Shown: one piece after another, positions 51,700-59,515 of the stretch
Layout of the letters: every line of letters starts with the position of its first letter
How positions within the stretch are numbered: the first letter of the stretch is position 1
Assembly: GCF_000425445.1 (NCBI RefSeq)
Contig: NZ_KE384377.1
Span: 484,948-548,947 of the forward strand
DNA from: Flavobacterium denitrificans DSM 15936
Lineage (GTDB): Bacteria > Bacteroidota > Bacteroidia > Flavobacteriales > Flavobacteriaceae
Direction of reading: 5' to 3'
Length of the DNA stretch: 64,000 nt
Translations under genes and position numbers: made by a program
The notes under the pieces: generated by a model
The model's database searches: none
What the model was told of the DNA's origin: nothing
What the model saw: the letters and a program-made list of their open reading frames with translations, nothing else

Positions 51700-52446
51700 A
51701 TGCGAAAATTAGCTTCGATAATTTTATTCTTAGTTTTAACTGCAAATAGCTTTGGACAATCTAAGAATTCGCCATTACAAATAAGTCATCTTACGGGTGA
51801 CTTTTATGTTTATAAAACGTTTCATGATTATAAAGGAACGTTGATTTCTGCCAATGCCATGTATCTGGTTACAGATAAAGGAGTTGTTCTGTTTGATGCT
51901 CCATGGGATCAAACACAATTTCAGCCTTTATTAGATTCAATAAAAGCAAAACATAATAAAGAAGTCGTAATGCTTTTTGCTACACACTCACATGAAGACC
52001 GTGCGGGAGGATTCGACTTTTACAGAAAAAAAGGAATTAAAACCTATTCTATTAAATTGACAGATGAGATTCTGAAAAAGAAAAATGAACCGAGAGCCGA
52101 ATTTATAATTCCGAATGACAAGACTTTTGAAGTCGGACAGTATTCTTTTGAAGTTTATTATCCAGGAAAAGGTCATGCGCCAGATAATATTGTGGTCTGG
52201 TTTGATAAAGAAAAAGTACTTTATGGAGCTTGTTTTATAAAAAGTGCCGATGCTCAGGATCTTGGTTATTTAGGTGATGCTGATGTGAAAGAATGGAAGA
52301 AATCAATTGCAAAAGTGAAGTCAAAGTTTAAAAATCCAAAGTATATTATTCCAGGTCATGAAGATTGGAAAAATATTGAATCTTTAAATCATACTTTGAA
52401 ATTGGTTGATGAATATTTAGCTCAAAAATCTTTCGAGAAAAAGTAA
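51700..52446 (+). CDS. Subclass B1 metallo-beta-lactamase
   Basis: 248 residues with a signal peptide (to about residue 20). All six zinc ligands of subclass B1 can be seen: H96, H98 and D100 (THSHEDRAGG), H159 (GKGHAPDN), C178 (YGACFIKS) and H220 (IPGHEDW). The spacing fits chromosomal flavobacterial enzymes such as JOHN-1, IND and BlaB, which hydrolyse penicillins, cephalosporins and carbapenems. The activity here is inferred. It lies in tandem with DUF2147 and yihY and has no mobile element beside it, so it looks like a resident gene. Confidence 0.95.
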   Translation: MRKLASIILFLVLTANSFGQSKNSPLQISHLTGDFYVYKTFHDYKGTLISANAMYLVTDKGVVLFDAPWDQTQFQPLLDSIKAKHNKEVVMLFATHSHEDRAGGFDFYRKKGIKTYSIKLTDEILKKKNEPRAEFIIPNDKTFEVGQYSFEVYYPGKGHAPDNIVVWFDKEKVLYGACFIKSADAQDLGYLGDADVKEWKKSIAKVKSKFKNPKYIIPGHEDWKNIESLNHTLKLVDEYLAQKSFEKK

Positions 52447-52491
52447 ATTTTATAAATCTCGGTGGTGTATAATTAAAGCCTAAAAATAGTT

Positions 52492-52499
52492 TAATTTTG
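52492..52499 (+). promoter_or_regulatory. -7 promoter element of the PIN toxin operon
   Basis: TAATTTTG fits TAnnTTTG exactly and lies 28 bases before the antitoxin start. No -33 TTG at the usual distance. Confidence 0.45.
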
Positions 52500-52526
52500 T
52501 AATTGTAATTATTAAGAAAAATCGAA

Positions 52527-52763
52527 ATGACAGTAACAGATAAAAATATACTTGAAACTTATTCAAACTTATTTGAAGGGCTTAGTTTTTCTAATAAAAT
52601 TGAACTTATAGAACGACTTACAAAATCTTTAAAAAGTAATAAATCAAAAGAGAATAGTTTTTATAAATCTTTTGGAGCTTTTGCATCTGAAAAATCTGCA
52701 GAGGAAATTGTTTCAGAAATAAAATCTAATAGAAACTTTAAGGACAAAGAAATTAAGTTTTAA
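52527..52763 (+). CDS. Probable antitoxin of a PIN-domain toxin pair
   Basis: 78 residues, small and charged. The N-terminal half (ENLFEGLSFSNKIELIERL-like: LFEGLSFSNKIELIERLTKS) is helical and may form a dimer; the C-terminal part (FASEKSAEEIVSEIKSNRNF) looks like the extended tail that antitoxins use to block the toxin. No ribbon-helix-helix or AbrB motif is certain. Its stop codon overlaps the start of the PIN gene by 1 base, which is the normal arrangement for VapBC-like modules. Confidence 0.75.
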   Translation: MTVTDKNILETYSNLFEGLSFSNKIELIERLTKSLKSNKSKENSFYKSFGAFASEKSAEEIVSEIKSNRNFKDKEIKF

Positions 52764-53167
52764 TGGGGTATTTATTAGATACAAGTATTTGCGTTTTCTT
52801 TCTTAGAGGAAAACTTAATCTTGATAAAATGGTGAAACAAGTTGGTTTAGAAAATTGTTATATCTCAGAAATAACAGTTGCGGAACTTCGTTTTGGTGCA
52901 GAAAACAGCGATGATCCAGTAAAATCGAATAAAGCTGTGGATGTCTTTTTAAGAGGTTTGACGATAATTCCAATTTTTGGTTCAATTAAAAGATATGCTA
53001 TTGAGAAGGTTAGACTTCGAAAAATCGGAAAGCCAATGAATGATGAATTTGACCTTTTAATTGGAGTTACCGCAGTTGAGAATCAATTGATTTTAGTTAC
53101 AGATAATACTAAGGATTTTAAACTTTTAGACGGAATTCAGATGGAGAATTGGTTTGAAAGAAATTAA
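52763..53167 (+). CDS. PIN domain ribonuclease, VapC-like toxin
   Basis: 134 residues. PIN fold with the acidic metal-binding residues in place: D6 (LLDTSI), E41 (VAELRFG), D97 (NDEFDLLIG) and D114 (LVTDNT). VapC toxins cut tRNA or rRNA; the target here is unknown. It overlaps the upstream antitoxin frame by 1 base (TAATG), so expression is coupled. The pair sits between the metallo-beta-lactamase and priA genes. Confidence 0.9.
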   Translation: MGYLLDTSICVFFLRGKLNLDKMVKQVGLENCYISEITVAELRFGAENSDDPVKSNKAVDVFLRGLTIIPIFGSIKRYAIEKVRLRKIGKPMNDEFDLLIGVTAVENQLILVTDNTKDFKLLDGIQMENWFERN

Positions 53168-53212
53168 ATATTGATTGTTCTGCGTCATTTCTCAATTTTT
53201 TAAAATTACTAC

Positions 53213-55660
53213 ATGTTTTTTATCGACGTTATTTTACCGCTTTCCTCAGTTAAGCCCCTTACTTATCGTGTTTCTGAGGCTGAATTCCATTTTATAAAAA
53301 AAGGAATGCGGGTGGCGGTACCTATTAAAAATAAAATCTATACAGGACTTGTTTTAGATATTCATGAAAATGCGCCGAATTTATATGATGCCAAAGAGAT
53401 TCATCAAATCTTAGATGAAAAACCAATTGCAACTGAGACACAAATTAAACATTGGCTTTGGGTTGCGAATTATTATATGTGTGGAATTGGCGATGTATAT
53501 CGAGGTGCTTTTCCAACAGGATTATTATTAGAAAGCGAAACTATAATTTCGAATAAACCTGAAACTGTTGTAAATGACTCTGAACTTTCAGATGATGAGT
53601 TTTTGATTTATGAAGCTTTACAACATCAAAGTTCCCTCAAAGTTCAGGACATAATTTCAATTTTGAACAAAAAAAATATTCTGCCGATTCTTCAAAAATT
53701 AATGGCAAAAGATATTATTGTTTTAGAAGAAGAAATAAAAGAAAGTTACAAGCCGAAATTGGTTCGTTACGTAAAATTACATTCTCAATACGAAACAGAT
53801 CAAGGTTTGGGAGAATTGCTTGAAGTTTTGAAAAATGCTAATAAACAAAAAGAAATTGTATTAGCTTATTTTCAACTTTCAGCTTCAGAAAAAAAGCCCA
53901 TCACAGTAAAAAAACTTACGGAAGTTTCGAATGTGACATCGGCAGTTGTGAAAGCTTTAATTGAAAAAGAAATTTTTGAAGAATATTATCTGCAACATGA
54001 CAGAGTTTCTTTTGATGGAAAAGCTTCAGAAAAGCAATTGCAATTAAGCGATGCTCAAGAGACTGCTTTCAATGAAATTAAAAATAGTTTATTAGAAAAA
54101 GAAGTTTGTCTTCTTCACGGCGTTACGTCAAGCGGAAAAACAGAAATCTACATTAAATTAATCGAAGAATATTTGCAAACAGGAAAACAGATTTTGTATT
54201 TGCTTCCTGAAATTGCACTGACGACTCAATTGGTTTCTCGTTTAAGGCTTCATTTTGGAGATAAAGTCGCAGTTTTTCATTCGAAATACAGCAATAATGA
54301 AAGAGTTGAAGTTTGGAAACAAACGCTCGAAAATTCACCAAAAGCACAAATTGTAATAGGAGCGAGGTCGGCTTTGTTTTTGCCTTTTAATGATTTAGGA
54401 TTATTGATTGTTGATGAAGAACACGAGCAGACTTTTAAACAGACAGATCCTGCGCCAAGATATCATGCGAGAGACAGCGCGATAGTTTTGGCTAATTTTC
54501 ATAATGCCAAAGTTTTATTAGGATCAGCAACGCCAAGTATTGAGACTTATTTTAATACGCAGAATGATAAATACGGTTTAGTAACGCTTACAGAACGTTA
54601 TAAAAATGTTCGTATGCCTGAAGTTGTTTTGGTGGATTTGAAAGACAAGCATTTCAGAAAAAAAATGACGGGGCATTTTAGTGATCTTTTAATCGAGGAA
54701 ATTGCCGAAGCTTTGTCTTTGGGTGAACAAGTTATTTTATTCCAAAACAGAAGAGGATATTCTCCTATAATAGAATGTTTGACTTGCGGACACGTGCCTC
54801 ATTGTCAGCAATGCGATGTGAGTTTGACATTTCATAAATTTAAAAACCAATTGCGTTGTCATTATTGTGGATATTCGATTGCAAAACCAACGCATTGTCA
54901 TAGTTGTTCGAGTATTGATTTGACAACAAAAGGTTTTGGAACAGAGCAAATTGAGCAGGAGCTTGTTTCTCTTTTTCCAAAAGCCAAAACGGCGCGAATG
55001 GATCAGGATACTACACGTGGAAAATTTGGCTTTGAGAAAATCATTGATACATTCAAAAATAGAGAAATCGATATTTTAGTCGGGACACAAATGTTGGCTA
55101 AAGGTTTGGATTTTGATAATGTAAGTTTGGTCGGAATTATGAATGCCGATAATATGTTGCATCATCCGGATTTTAGAGCTTTTGAGCGCAGTTTTCAAAT
55201 GATGACTCAGGTTGCCGGAAGAGCAGGAAGATCAGAAAAACAAGGTAAAGTTGTGATTCAGACTTATAATCCAAATCATAATACCATTCAGCAGGTTACC
55301 AATCATAATTATGCAGGTATGTATAAGGAACAATTATACGATCGCCAAATCTATAAATATCCTCCTTATTTCAGAATAATAAAGCTTACTATAAAGCATA
55401 AAGATTTTGATAAATTGAAAGAAGGCTCGATGTGGTTGTATCAGGTTTTGAGCCAAAATTTGAACATGCCGGTTTTAGGTCCGGAAGAACCGGCAATCAG
55501 CAGAATCAGAAATGAATATATCAGAACGATATTAATTAAGATCCCGCAAAACCTGCATTTAGGAAACACAAAAAAAACTATTCAGAAAATGCTGAATAGT
55601 TTTGAAGCTGTTGCTCAATACAGAGCTATAAAAGTTGTTGTGAATGTCGATTTCTATTAA
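53213..55660 (+). CDS. priA: Primosomal protein N' (replication restart helicase PriA)
   Basis: 815 residues. It recognises stalled forks and reloads the replicative helicase. The N-terminal DNA-binding part (1-110) is followed by the helicase core with Walker A GVTSSGKTEIY, VDEEHEQTFKQ (DEEH box), LLGSATPS and QVAGRAGRSEKQG. Eight zinc cysteines lie in CLTCGHVPHCQQC and CHYCGYS/CHSC. It is complete and typical. The last 4 bases overlap the convergent LytTR gene end, so the two stop codons interlock. Confidence 0.98.
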   Translation: MFFIDVILPLSSVKPLTYRVSEAEFHFIKKGMRVAVPIKNKIYTGLVLDIHENAPNLYDAKEIHQILDEKPIATETQIKHWLWVANYYMCGIGDVYRGAFPTGLLLESETIISNKPETVVNDSELSDDEFLIYEALQHQSSLKVQDIISILNKKNILPILQKLMAKDIIVLEEEIKESYKPKLVRYVKLHSQYETDQGLGELLEVLKNANKQKEIVLAYFQLSASEKKPITVKKLTEVSNVTSAVVKALIEKEIFEEYYLQHDRVSFDGKASEKQLQLSDAQETAFNEIKNSLLEKEVCLLHGVTSSGKTEIYIKLIEEYLQTGKQILYLLPEIALTTQLVSRLRLHFGDKVAVFHSKYSNNERVEVWKQTLENSPKAQIVIGARSALFLPFNDLGLLIVDEEHEQTFKQTDPAPRYHARDSAIVLANFHNAKVLLGSATPSIETYFNTQNDKYGLVTLTERYKNVRMPEVVLVDLKDKHFRKKMTGHFSDLLIEEIAEALSLGEQVILFQNRRGYSPIIECLTCGHVPHCQQCDVSLTFHKFKNQLRCHYCGYSIAKPTHCHSCSSIDLTTKGFGTEQIEQELVSLFPKAKTARMDQDTTRGKFGFEKIIDTFKNREIDILVGTQMLAKGLDFDNVSLVGIMNADNMLHHPDFRAFERSFQMMTQVAGRAGRSEKQGKVVIQTYNPNHNTIQQVTNHNYAGMYKEQLYDRQIYKYPPYFRIIKLTIKHKDFDKLKEGSMWLYQVLSQNLNMPVLGPEEPAISRIRNEYIRTILIKIPQNLHLGNTKKTIQKMLNSFEAVAQYRAIKVVVNVDFY

Positions 55661-56355
55661 GACGAAGTAGATAAAGCTTTAACCAAATCTTCTTTTTTGT
55701 TTCGGCTTAACGGAATTTTTGTAATTCCAATTTCTGCAAATTTGCTGTTGAAGCGTTCTACTTTATCAATATTAATAATATAGGACTTGTGCACACGAAT
55801 AAATTTATCTTTTGATAAATCGTTTTCAAAAGATTTCATAGTTGAAAGAACCAAATTGCTGTCATCTTCTGTAACCACTCTAACATAATCTCCAAATGCT
55901 TCGATCCATTTGATTTTTGCAGTAAAGATTTTTAGTTTTTTAAGATTACTTTTGATGAAAATATGTTCGCCTTCTTCTTCTTTGACTTCTTTTTTAAGCA
56001 AGTGCATATCGATTGCTCTTTTGACAGAAGCGTTGAATCGATCGACCGCGATTGGTTTCTGCAGATAATCGGTGGCATCATAGTCAAAAGCTTTTAAAGC
56101 GTACTCTGCTTTAGAAGTAATAAATATAATTTGCGGTTTTGATTTTAGTCCGTCAAGGAAGTCAAAACCGTTAATAACTGGCATTTCAATATCTAGAAAT
56201 ATTAAATCGATATTATTTAAAGAGATACAGCTTTTTGCTTCTATTGCATTAGAAAAATCCCCGATTAAGTGCAAACCTGGGTGATTATTAACTAATTTTG
56301 CAATAATGGTCCTCTGTATAGAACTATCATCTACAACAACACAGTTTAGTTTCAT
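55657..56355 (-). CDS. LytTR-family response regulator
   Basis: 232 residues. The N-terminal receiver domain (1-120) has DDSSIQRT, the phospho-acceptor Asp in LIFLDIEMPVINGFDF and a Lys in LQKPIAV. The C-terminal LytTR DNA-binding domain (135-232) has KIKWIEAFGDYVRVVTEDDS and FIRVHKSYIINIDKVERFNS. Such regulators usually pair with a LytS-type histidine kinase, but none is adjacent. It converges on priA with a 4-base overlap. The targets are unknown. Confidence 0.95.
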   Translation of the reverse strand: MKLNCVVVDDSSIQRTIIAKLVNNHPGLHLIGDFSNAIEAKSCISLNNIDLIFLDIEMPVINGFDFLDGLKSKPQIIFITSKAEYALKAFDYDATDYLQKPIAVDRFNASVKRAIDMHLLKKEVKEEEGEHIFIKSNLKKLKIFTAKIKWIEAFGDYVRVVTEDDSNLVLSTMKSFENDLSKDKFIRVHKSYIINIDKVERFNSKFAEIGITKIPLSRNKKEDLVKALSTSS

Positions 56356-56472
56356 AACATTTAAATTTAGAATAAATTCAGGATAGCATTAGTAAAAGTA
56401 TTATTTTTTTTGTAAAAAAACCTAAACTGAGCATATATTTTTTGTAGTATGACGAATAAAAGCAAAAAAGTG

Positions 56473-56502
56473 TTGTTTTTTTAAAATTAATGATTACTTT
56501 TG
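56473..56502 (+). promoter_or_regulatory. rpsF operon promoter, full flavobacterial consensus
   Basis: TTG (56473-56475), 19 bases, then TACTTTTG (56495-56502). Both elements fit the known flavobacterial consensus TTG-N17-20-TAnnTTTG. It lies 31 bases before the rpsF ATG. Confidence 0.8.
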
Positions 56503-56533
56503 CACCCAATTTTAACAAATAAATATTGTATTT

Positions 56534-56875
56534 ATGAATCATTATGAAACTGTTTTCATTTTAAATCCCGTTTTATCTGAGGTTCAGGTGAAGGAAACAG
56601 TAACGAAATTTGAAGAATTTCTTACTAGTAGAGGAGCTGAAATGGTATCGAAAGAGGATTGGGGTCTTAAAAAAATGGCTTACGAAATCCAAAACAAAAA
56701 AAGTGGTTTTTACCATTTATTCGAATTCAAAGTAGCTGGAGAAGTTCTTGTAGCTTTTGAAACTGAATTTAGACGTGACGAAAGAGTTATGCGTTTCTTA
56801 ACTGTAAGTTTAGACAAACATGCTATTTCATGGGCGGAAAGAAGAAGAGCTAAATTAAAATCTACTAAAGCGTAA
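56534..56875 (+). CDS. rpsF: 30S ribosomal protein S6
   Basis: 113 residues, S6 family: [20 protein letters not shown] at the start, then [20 protein letters not shown] and [20 protein letters not shown]. It binds the central domain of 16S rRNA as a partner of S18. It is the first gene of the rpsF-rpsR-rplI operon, with a consensus promoter in front. No priB or ssb gene lies between rpsF and rpsR. Confidence 0.98.
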   Translation: MNHYETVFILNPVLSEVQVKETVTKFEEFLTSRGAEMVSKEDWGLKKMAYEIQNKKSGFYHLFEFKVAGEVLVAFETEFRRDERVMRFLTVSLDKHAISWAERRRAKLKSTKA

Positions 56876-56880
56876 TTATT

Positions 56881-57177
56881 ATGTCTACAATCGAGCAATC
56901 TGCAAAAGGAAAAAAAGACGGAGATATCAGATATTTAACGCCTTTAAACATTGAAACTAACAAAACTAAAAAGTATTGCCGTTTCAAAAAATCAGGAATC
57001 AAATACATCGATTATAAAGATGCTGATTTCTTATTGAAATTCGTAAATGAGCAAGGAAAAATTCTTCCTCGTCGTTTAACTGGAACTTCATTGAAATACC
57101 AAAGAAAAGTTTCTGTAGCTGTAAAAAGAGCTCGTCACTTAGCTTTAATGCCATACGTGGCCGATTTATTAAAATAG
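56881..57177 (+). CDS. rpsR: 30S ribosomal protein S18
   Basis: 98 residues. The S18 core is clear in [40 protein letters not shown] and [19 protein letters not shown] basic N-terminal extension (1-25) is common in Bacteroidota. It starts 5 bases after rpsF and forms a heterodimer with S6 on 16S rRNA. Confidence 0.98.
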
Positions 57178-57245
57178 TATAAAAAAATCTAGTCGCTGGT
57201 TTCTGTTTTATCAGAACCTAACTTCTAAAATATAAGGACAACAAC

Positions 57246-57686
57246 ATGGAAATTATTTTAAAACAAGACGTACAAAACGTAGGATTTAAAGATGATGTAG
57301 TATCTGTAAAACCTGGTTACGGTCGTAACTTTTTAATTCCTCAAGGTTTTGCTACTTTAGCAACTCCTTCTGCTAAAAAAGTTTTAGCTGAAAACCTAAA
57401 ACAAAGAGCACACAAAGAAGCTAAAGTTGTTGCTGATGCTAAAGCATTAGCTGAAACTTTAAAAGCTCTTGAAATTAAACTTACTGCAAAAGCTGGTGGA
57501 GAGAAACTTTTTGGTTCTATCACTAACATCGATATCGCTGAAGCTTTAGAGAAATCTGGTAATGCTATCGATAGAAAATTCATCACTAGCGGTGTTGTAA
57601 AACGTTTAGGAAAATACAATGCTACAGTTCGTTTACACAGAGATGTAATCGTTGAATTAGCTTACGAAATTGTTGCTGAAAAGTAA
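57246..57686 (+). CDS. rplI: 50S ribosomal protein L9
   Basis: 146 residues. The N-terminal L9 domain (MEIILKQDVQNVGFKDDVVS, then GYGRNFLIPQGFA) is followed by the long linking helix and the C-terminal domain (GGEKLFGSITNIDIAEALEK). It binds 23S rRNA at the base of the L1 stalk. It ends the rpsF operon; a terminator follows. Confidence 0.98.
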   Translation: MEIILKQDVQNVGFKDDVVSVKPGYGRNFLIPQGFATLATPSAKKVLAENLKQRAHKEAKVVADAKALAETLKALEIKLTAKAGGEKLFGSITNIDIAEALEKSGNAIDRKFITSGVVKRLGKYNATVRLHRDVIVELAYEIVAEK

Positions 57687-57706
57687 TAGTTTTAAAAACT
57701 ATACAA

Positions 57707-57738
57707 AAATCCCGATGAAAATCGGGATTTTTTTTGTT
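57707..57738 (+). terminator. rpsF-rpsR-rplI operon terminator
   Basis: AAATCCCGAT (57707-57716) pairs with ATCGGGATTT (57721-57730) around a 4-base loop, followed by a T run. Confidence 0.93.
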
Positions 57739-57778
57739 TAATACACATCAATAGTAATAATTAGACTTATGGTTGGTA

Positions 57779-57827
57779 GCTTATAGCGTATTGCTTAAAG
57801 CTTACAACGTAAAGCATAAAGCCTAAA
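57779..57827. repeat. GCNTANA tandem repeat, period 7
   Basis: Seven consecutive 7-mers: GCTTATA, GCGTATT, GCTTAAA, GCTTACA, ACGTAAA, GCATAAA, GCCTAAA. The array ends 6 bases before the next ATG, so it forms most of that gene's leader. Confidence 0.8.
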
Positions 57828-57833
57828 ATAAAA

Positions 57834-58307
57834 ATGAAATACGCAAGATTAACAAAAGAACAATTTGATGAATTGCATGCCGAATTTGCCAGTTTTTTGG
57901 CTACTCAGGCAATTGATAAAGCAGAGTGGGATTCTCTTAAGATAAATAAACCGGAAGTTGCTGAACAAGAATTAGATGTTTTTTCAGATTTAATCTGGGA
58001 AGGTGTTTTGTCAAGGGCTGAATTTTTGGAGCATTTTTCAAAAAATCATATTTTTCTTTTTCAATGCTTTGAAACTCATGTCCAATCTATCGTGTTGAAA
58101 TCGCTAGTTCCGGAAACAGATTTCTTAACTCAGGAAGGTTTGCAATGGTTAGGTGATAATATGTTTACGGAAACTATTGAAATGAAAGTTGGCAAAAAAG
58201 TATTTACTGAGGATAGAAATACTTCTATTTTTGAATTGATTCAACAAGGTGCTTTTTTAAGTGATGGACAATTGTTTAAACAAATTAATACAATTATAGA
58301 GTCTTAA
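57834..58307 (+). CDS. Small conserved flavobacterial protein (DUF6495-like)
   Basis: 157 residues, acidic, cytoplasmic, no signal or membrane segments. The segments are MKYARLTKEQFDELHAEFAS, IWEGVLSRAEFLEHFSKNHI, HVQSIVLKSLVPETDFLTQE and GQLFKQINTIIES. I believe this is the DUF6495 family, found beside rplI in flavobacteria; the label is tentative. The function is not known. The leader holds a 7-base tandem array. Confidence 0.7.
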   Translation: MKYARLTKEQFDELHAEFASFLATQAIDKAEWDSLKINKPEVAEQELDVFSDLIWEGVLSRAEFLEHFSKNHIFLFQCFETHVQSIVLKSLVPETDFLTQEGLQWLGDNMFTETIEMKVGKKVFTEDRNTSIFELIQQGAFLSDGQLFKQINTIIES

Positions 58308-58864
58308 AGTAGATAGTTTTTTTTTTTTTTTTATTATAAATGAAGGTTAAACAGTTTGCAGGTAAATTGTTTAACTTTTTTTATTTTTTTAACATTTGTT
58401 TAATCTTTAAAATTATTTTAGCCAAGTACTTTTACCTGTTTGTTTGATATTTGTCAATTTTTTAAGGATTCAGATAATGAAATGCATGTTTTTAAATCTT
58501 TGTTGGTTTTTATGTTAAAACTATATCGTTTGAAATTTAATTTTTGTAAGTTTTTTATTTCTTTTAAAAAAATTAACCACAAATAAACGTTGTTTTTACA
58601 CACTTCGTAAAGTTTAGATTATCTAGTTAAAACGCGGTTTTTTCTTATATTAACACCCCTTATTTGAGTTTTTTAATCTTGAGTATGTGAAAAAAATAAG
58701 AATATTCGATTGTTTTTTGTTTTTATTTTTGTTATTTTTGAAATAGAAACGTTAAACAAAATTATTTAATTGTTTTTTTAAGTGGCATTCTTTTGAATGT
58801 TTTTGTTTAATGTTTTGGCCTTTGACTATAATCCGTTTTCAATATTGTAAGTAACTTAATTTAT

Positions 58865-59065
58865 ATGCGTATGGAATTGACAATTACTTTTGTTATCGTG
58901 TTTGCATTAAGTGTTCAAATTGTTATTATTTTATTTTTTAGCTTTCTTAAGGCTTTGAAATTTGTTCGCAAAGTTTCATTGAATCCAACTCTGGATTTAT
59001 TTCAAAAATATATTTATTGTAGTAGCTCATTTCCTAAACCCAGTTGGCGGTATGTTAATGAATAA
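58865..59065 (+). CDS. Possible small single-span membrane protein
   Basis: 66 codons with ATG at 58865. The first 30 residues are one strong hydrophobic helix (ITFVIVFALSVQIVIILFFS) followed by a basic segment (KALKFVRKVSLNP), which fits an inner-membrane anchor. It is the best frame in the 1.2-kb spacer, but low-complexity AT-rich DNA easily gives such helices, and no ribosome-binding signal stands out. Confidence 0.25.
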   Translation: MRMELTITFVIVFALSVQIVIILFFSFLKALKFVRKVSLNPTLDLFQKYIYCSSSFPKPSWRYVNE

Positions 59066-59335
59066 CGTTGTGTCGTATTTGTGAAAATTCGATTTCAATT
59101 TTTTATTTAAAGTTTCAATTTAGTATTTCCAGAGTACTATGATTTATAGAAGCCTAATCAATTTCTATTGGTATTGAAACAACATTTTTTTTATTCTCCC
59201 ATACATATTAATTTAATTTTTCATTATGAAAATTAAAATTCAAACAAATCACTTCATCAGGAAGATTGGTCTAGATCAGTATTTCCTAAATGTTTTGGGA
59301 GAGTTCTTATTCAAAATGAATAAAAGTACTCTTTG

Positions 59336-59357
59336 GTATACATAGACAGATGTATAC
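59336..59357. promoter_or_regulatory. Palindrome GTATACAT-N6-ATGTATAC
   Basis: GTATACAT (59336-59343) and ATGTATAC (59350-59357) form a perfect inverted pair 6 bases apart, 159 bases before the start of the giant surface protein. This is typical of a dimeric regulator site. Confidence 0.5.
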
Positions 59358-59515
59358 AATTATGATTTTTTTTGTTGAAATGTAATTTAAGGTTAAGCCC
59401 CAAACGCTTTAAATTTCGTTTTTAATAGTTGATTATTAGTGTTTTTTAAAATTGCGTAGGCATGTGTGCTTAACGCAGCAGGCTTTTTATTGTCCATTTT
59501 CTAATCTTCCAAATT

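Larger units (their letters stand above)
58308..59515. other. AT-rich 1.2-kb spacer before the giant surface protein
   Basis: The stretch starts with a run of 16 T (58317-58332) and is very AT-rich. TATTTTTG (58733-58740) matches the -7 consensus. I see only weak short frames (58865-59065 and 59226-59345) and one palindrome at 59336-59357. No RNA gene was recognised. It is likely a long regulatory region. Confidence 0.5.

Noticed and set aside
59226..59345. 39-codon frame before the giant surface protein
   Set aside because: It ends inside the palindrome at 59336 and is short enough to occur by chance in AT-rich DNA; no supporting motif.
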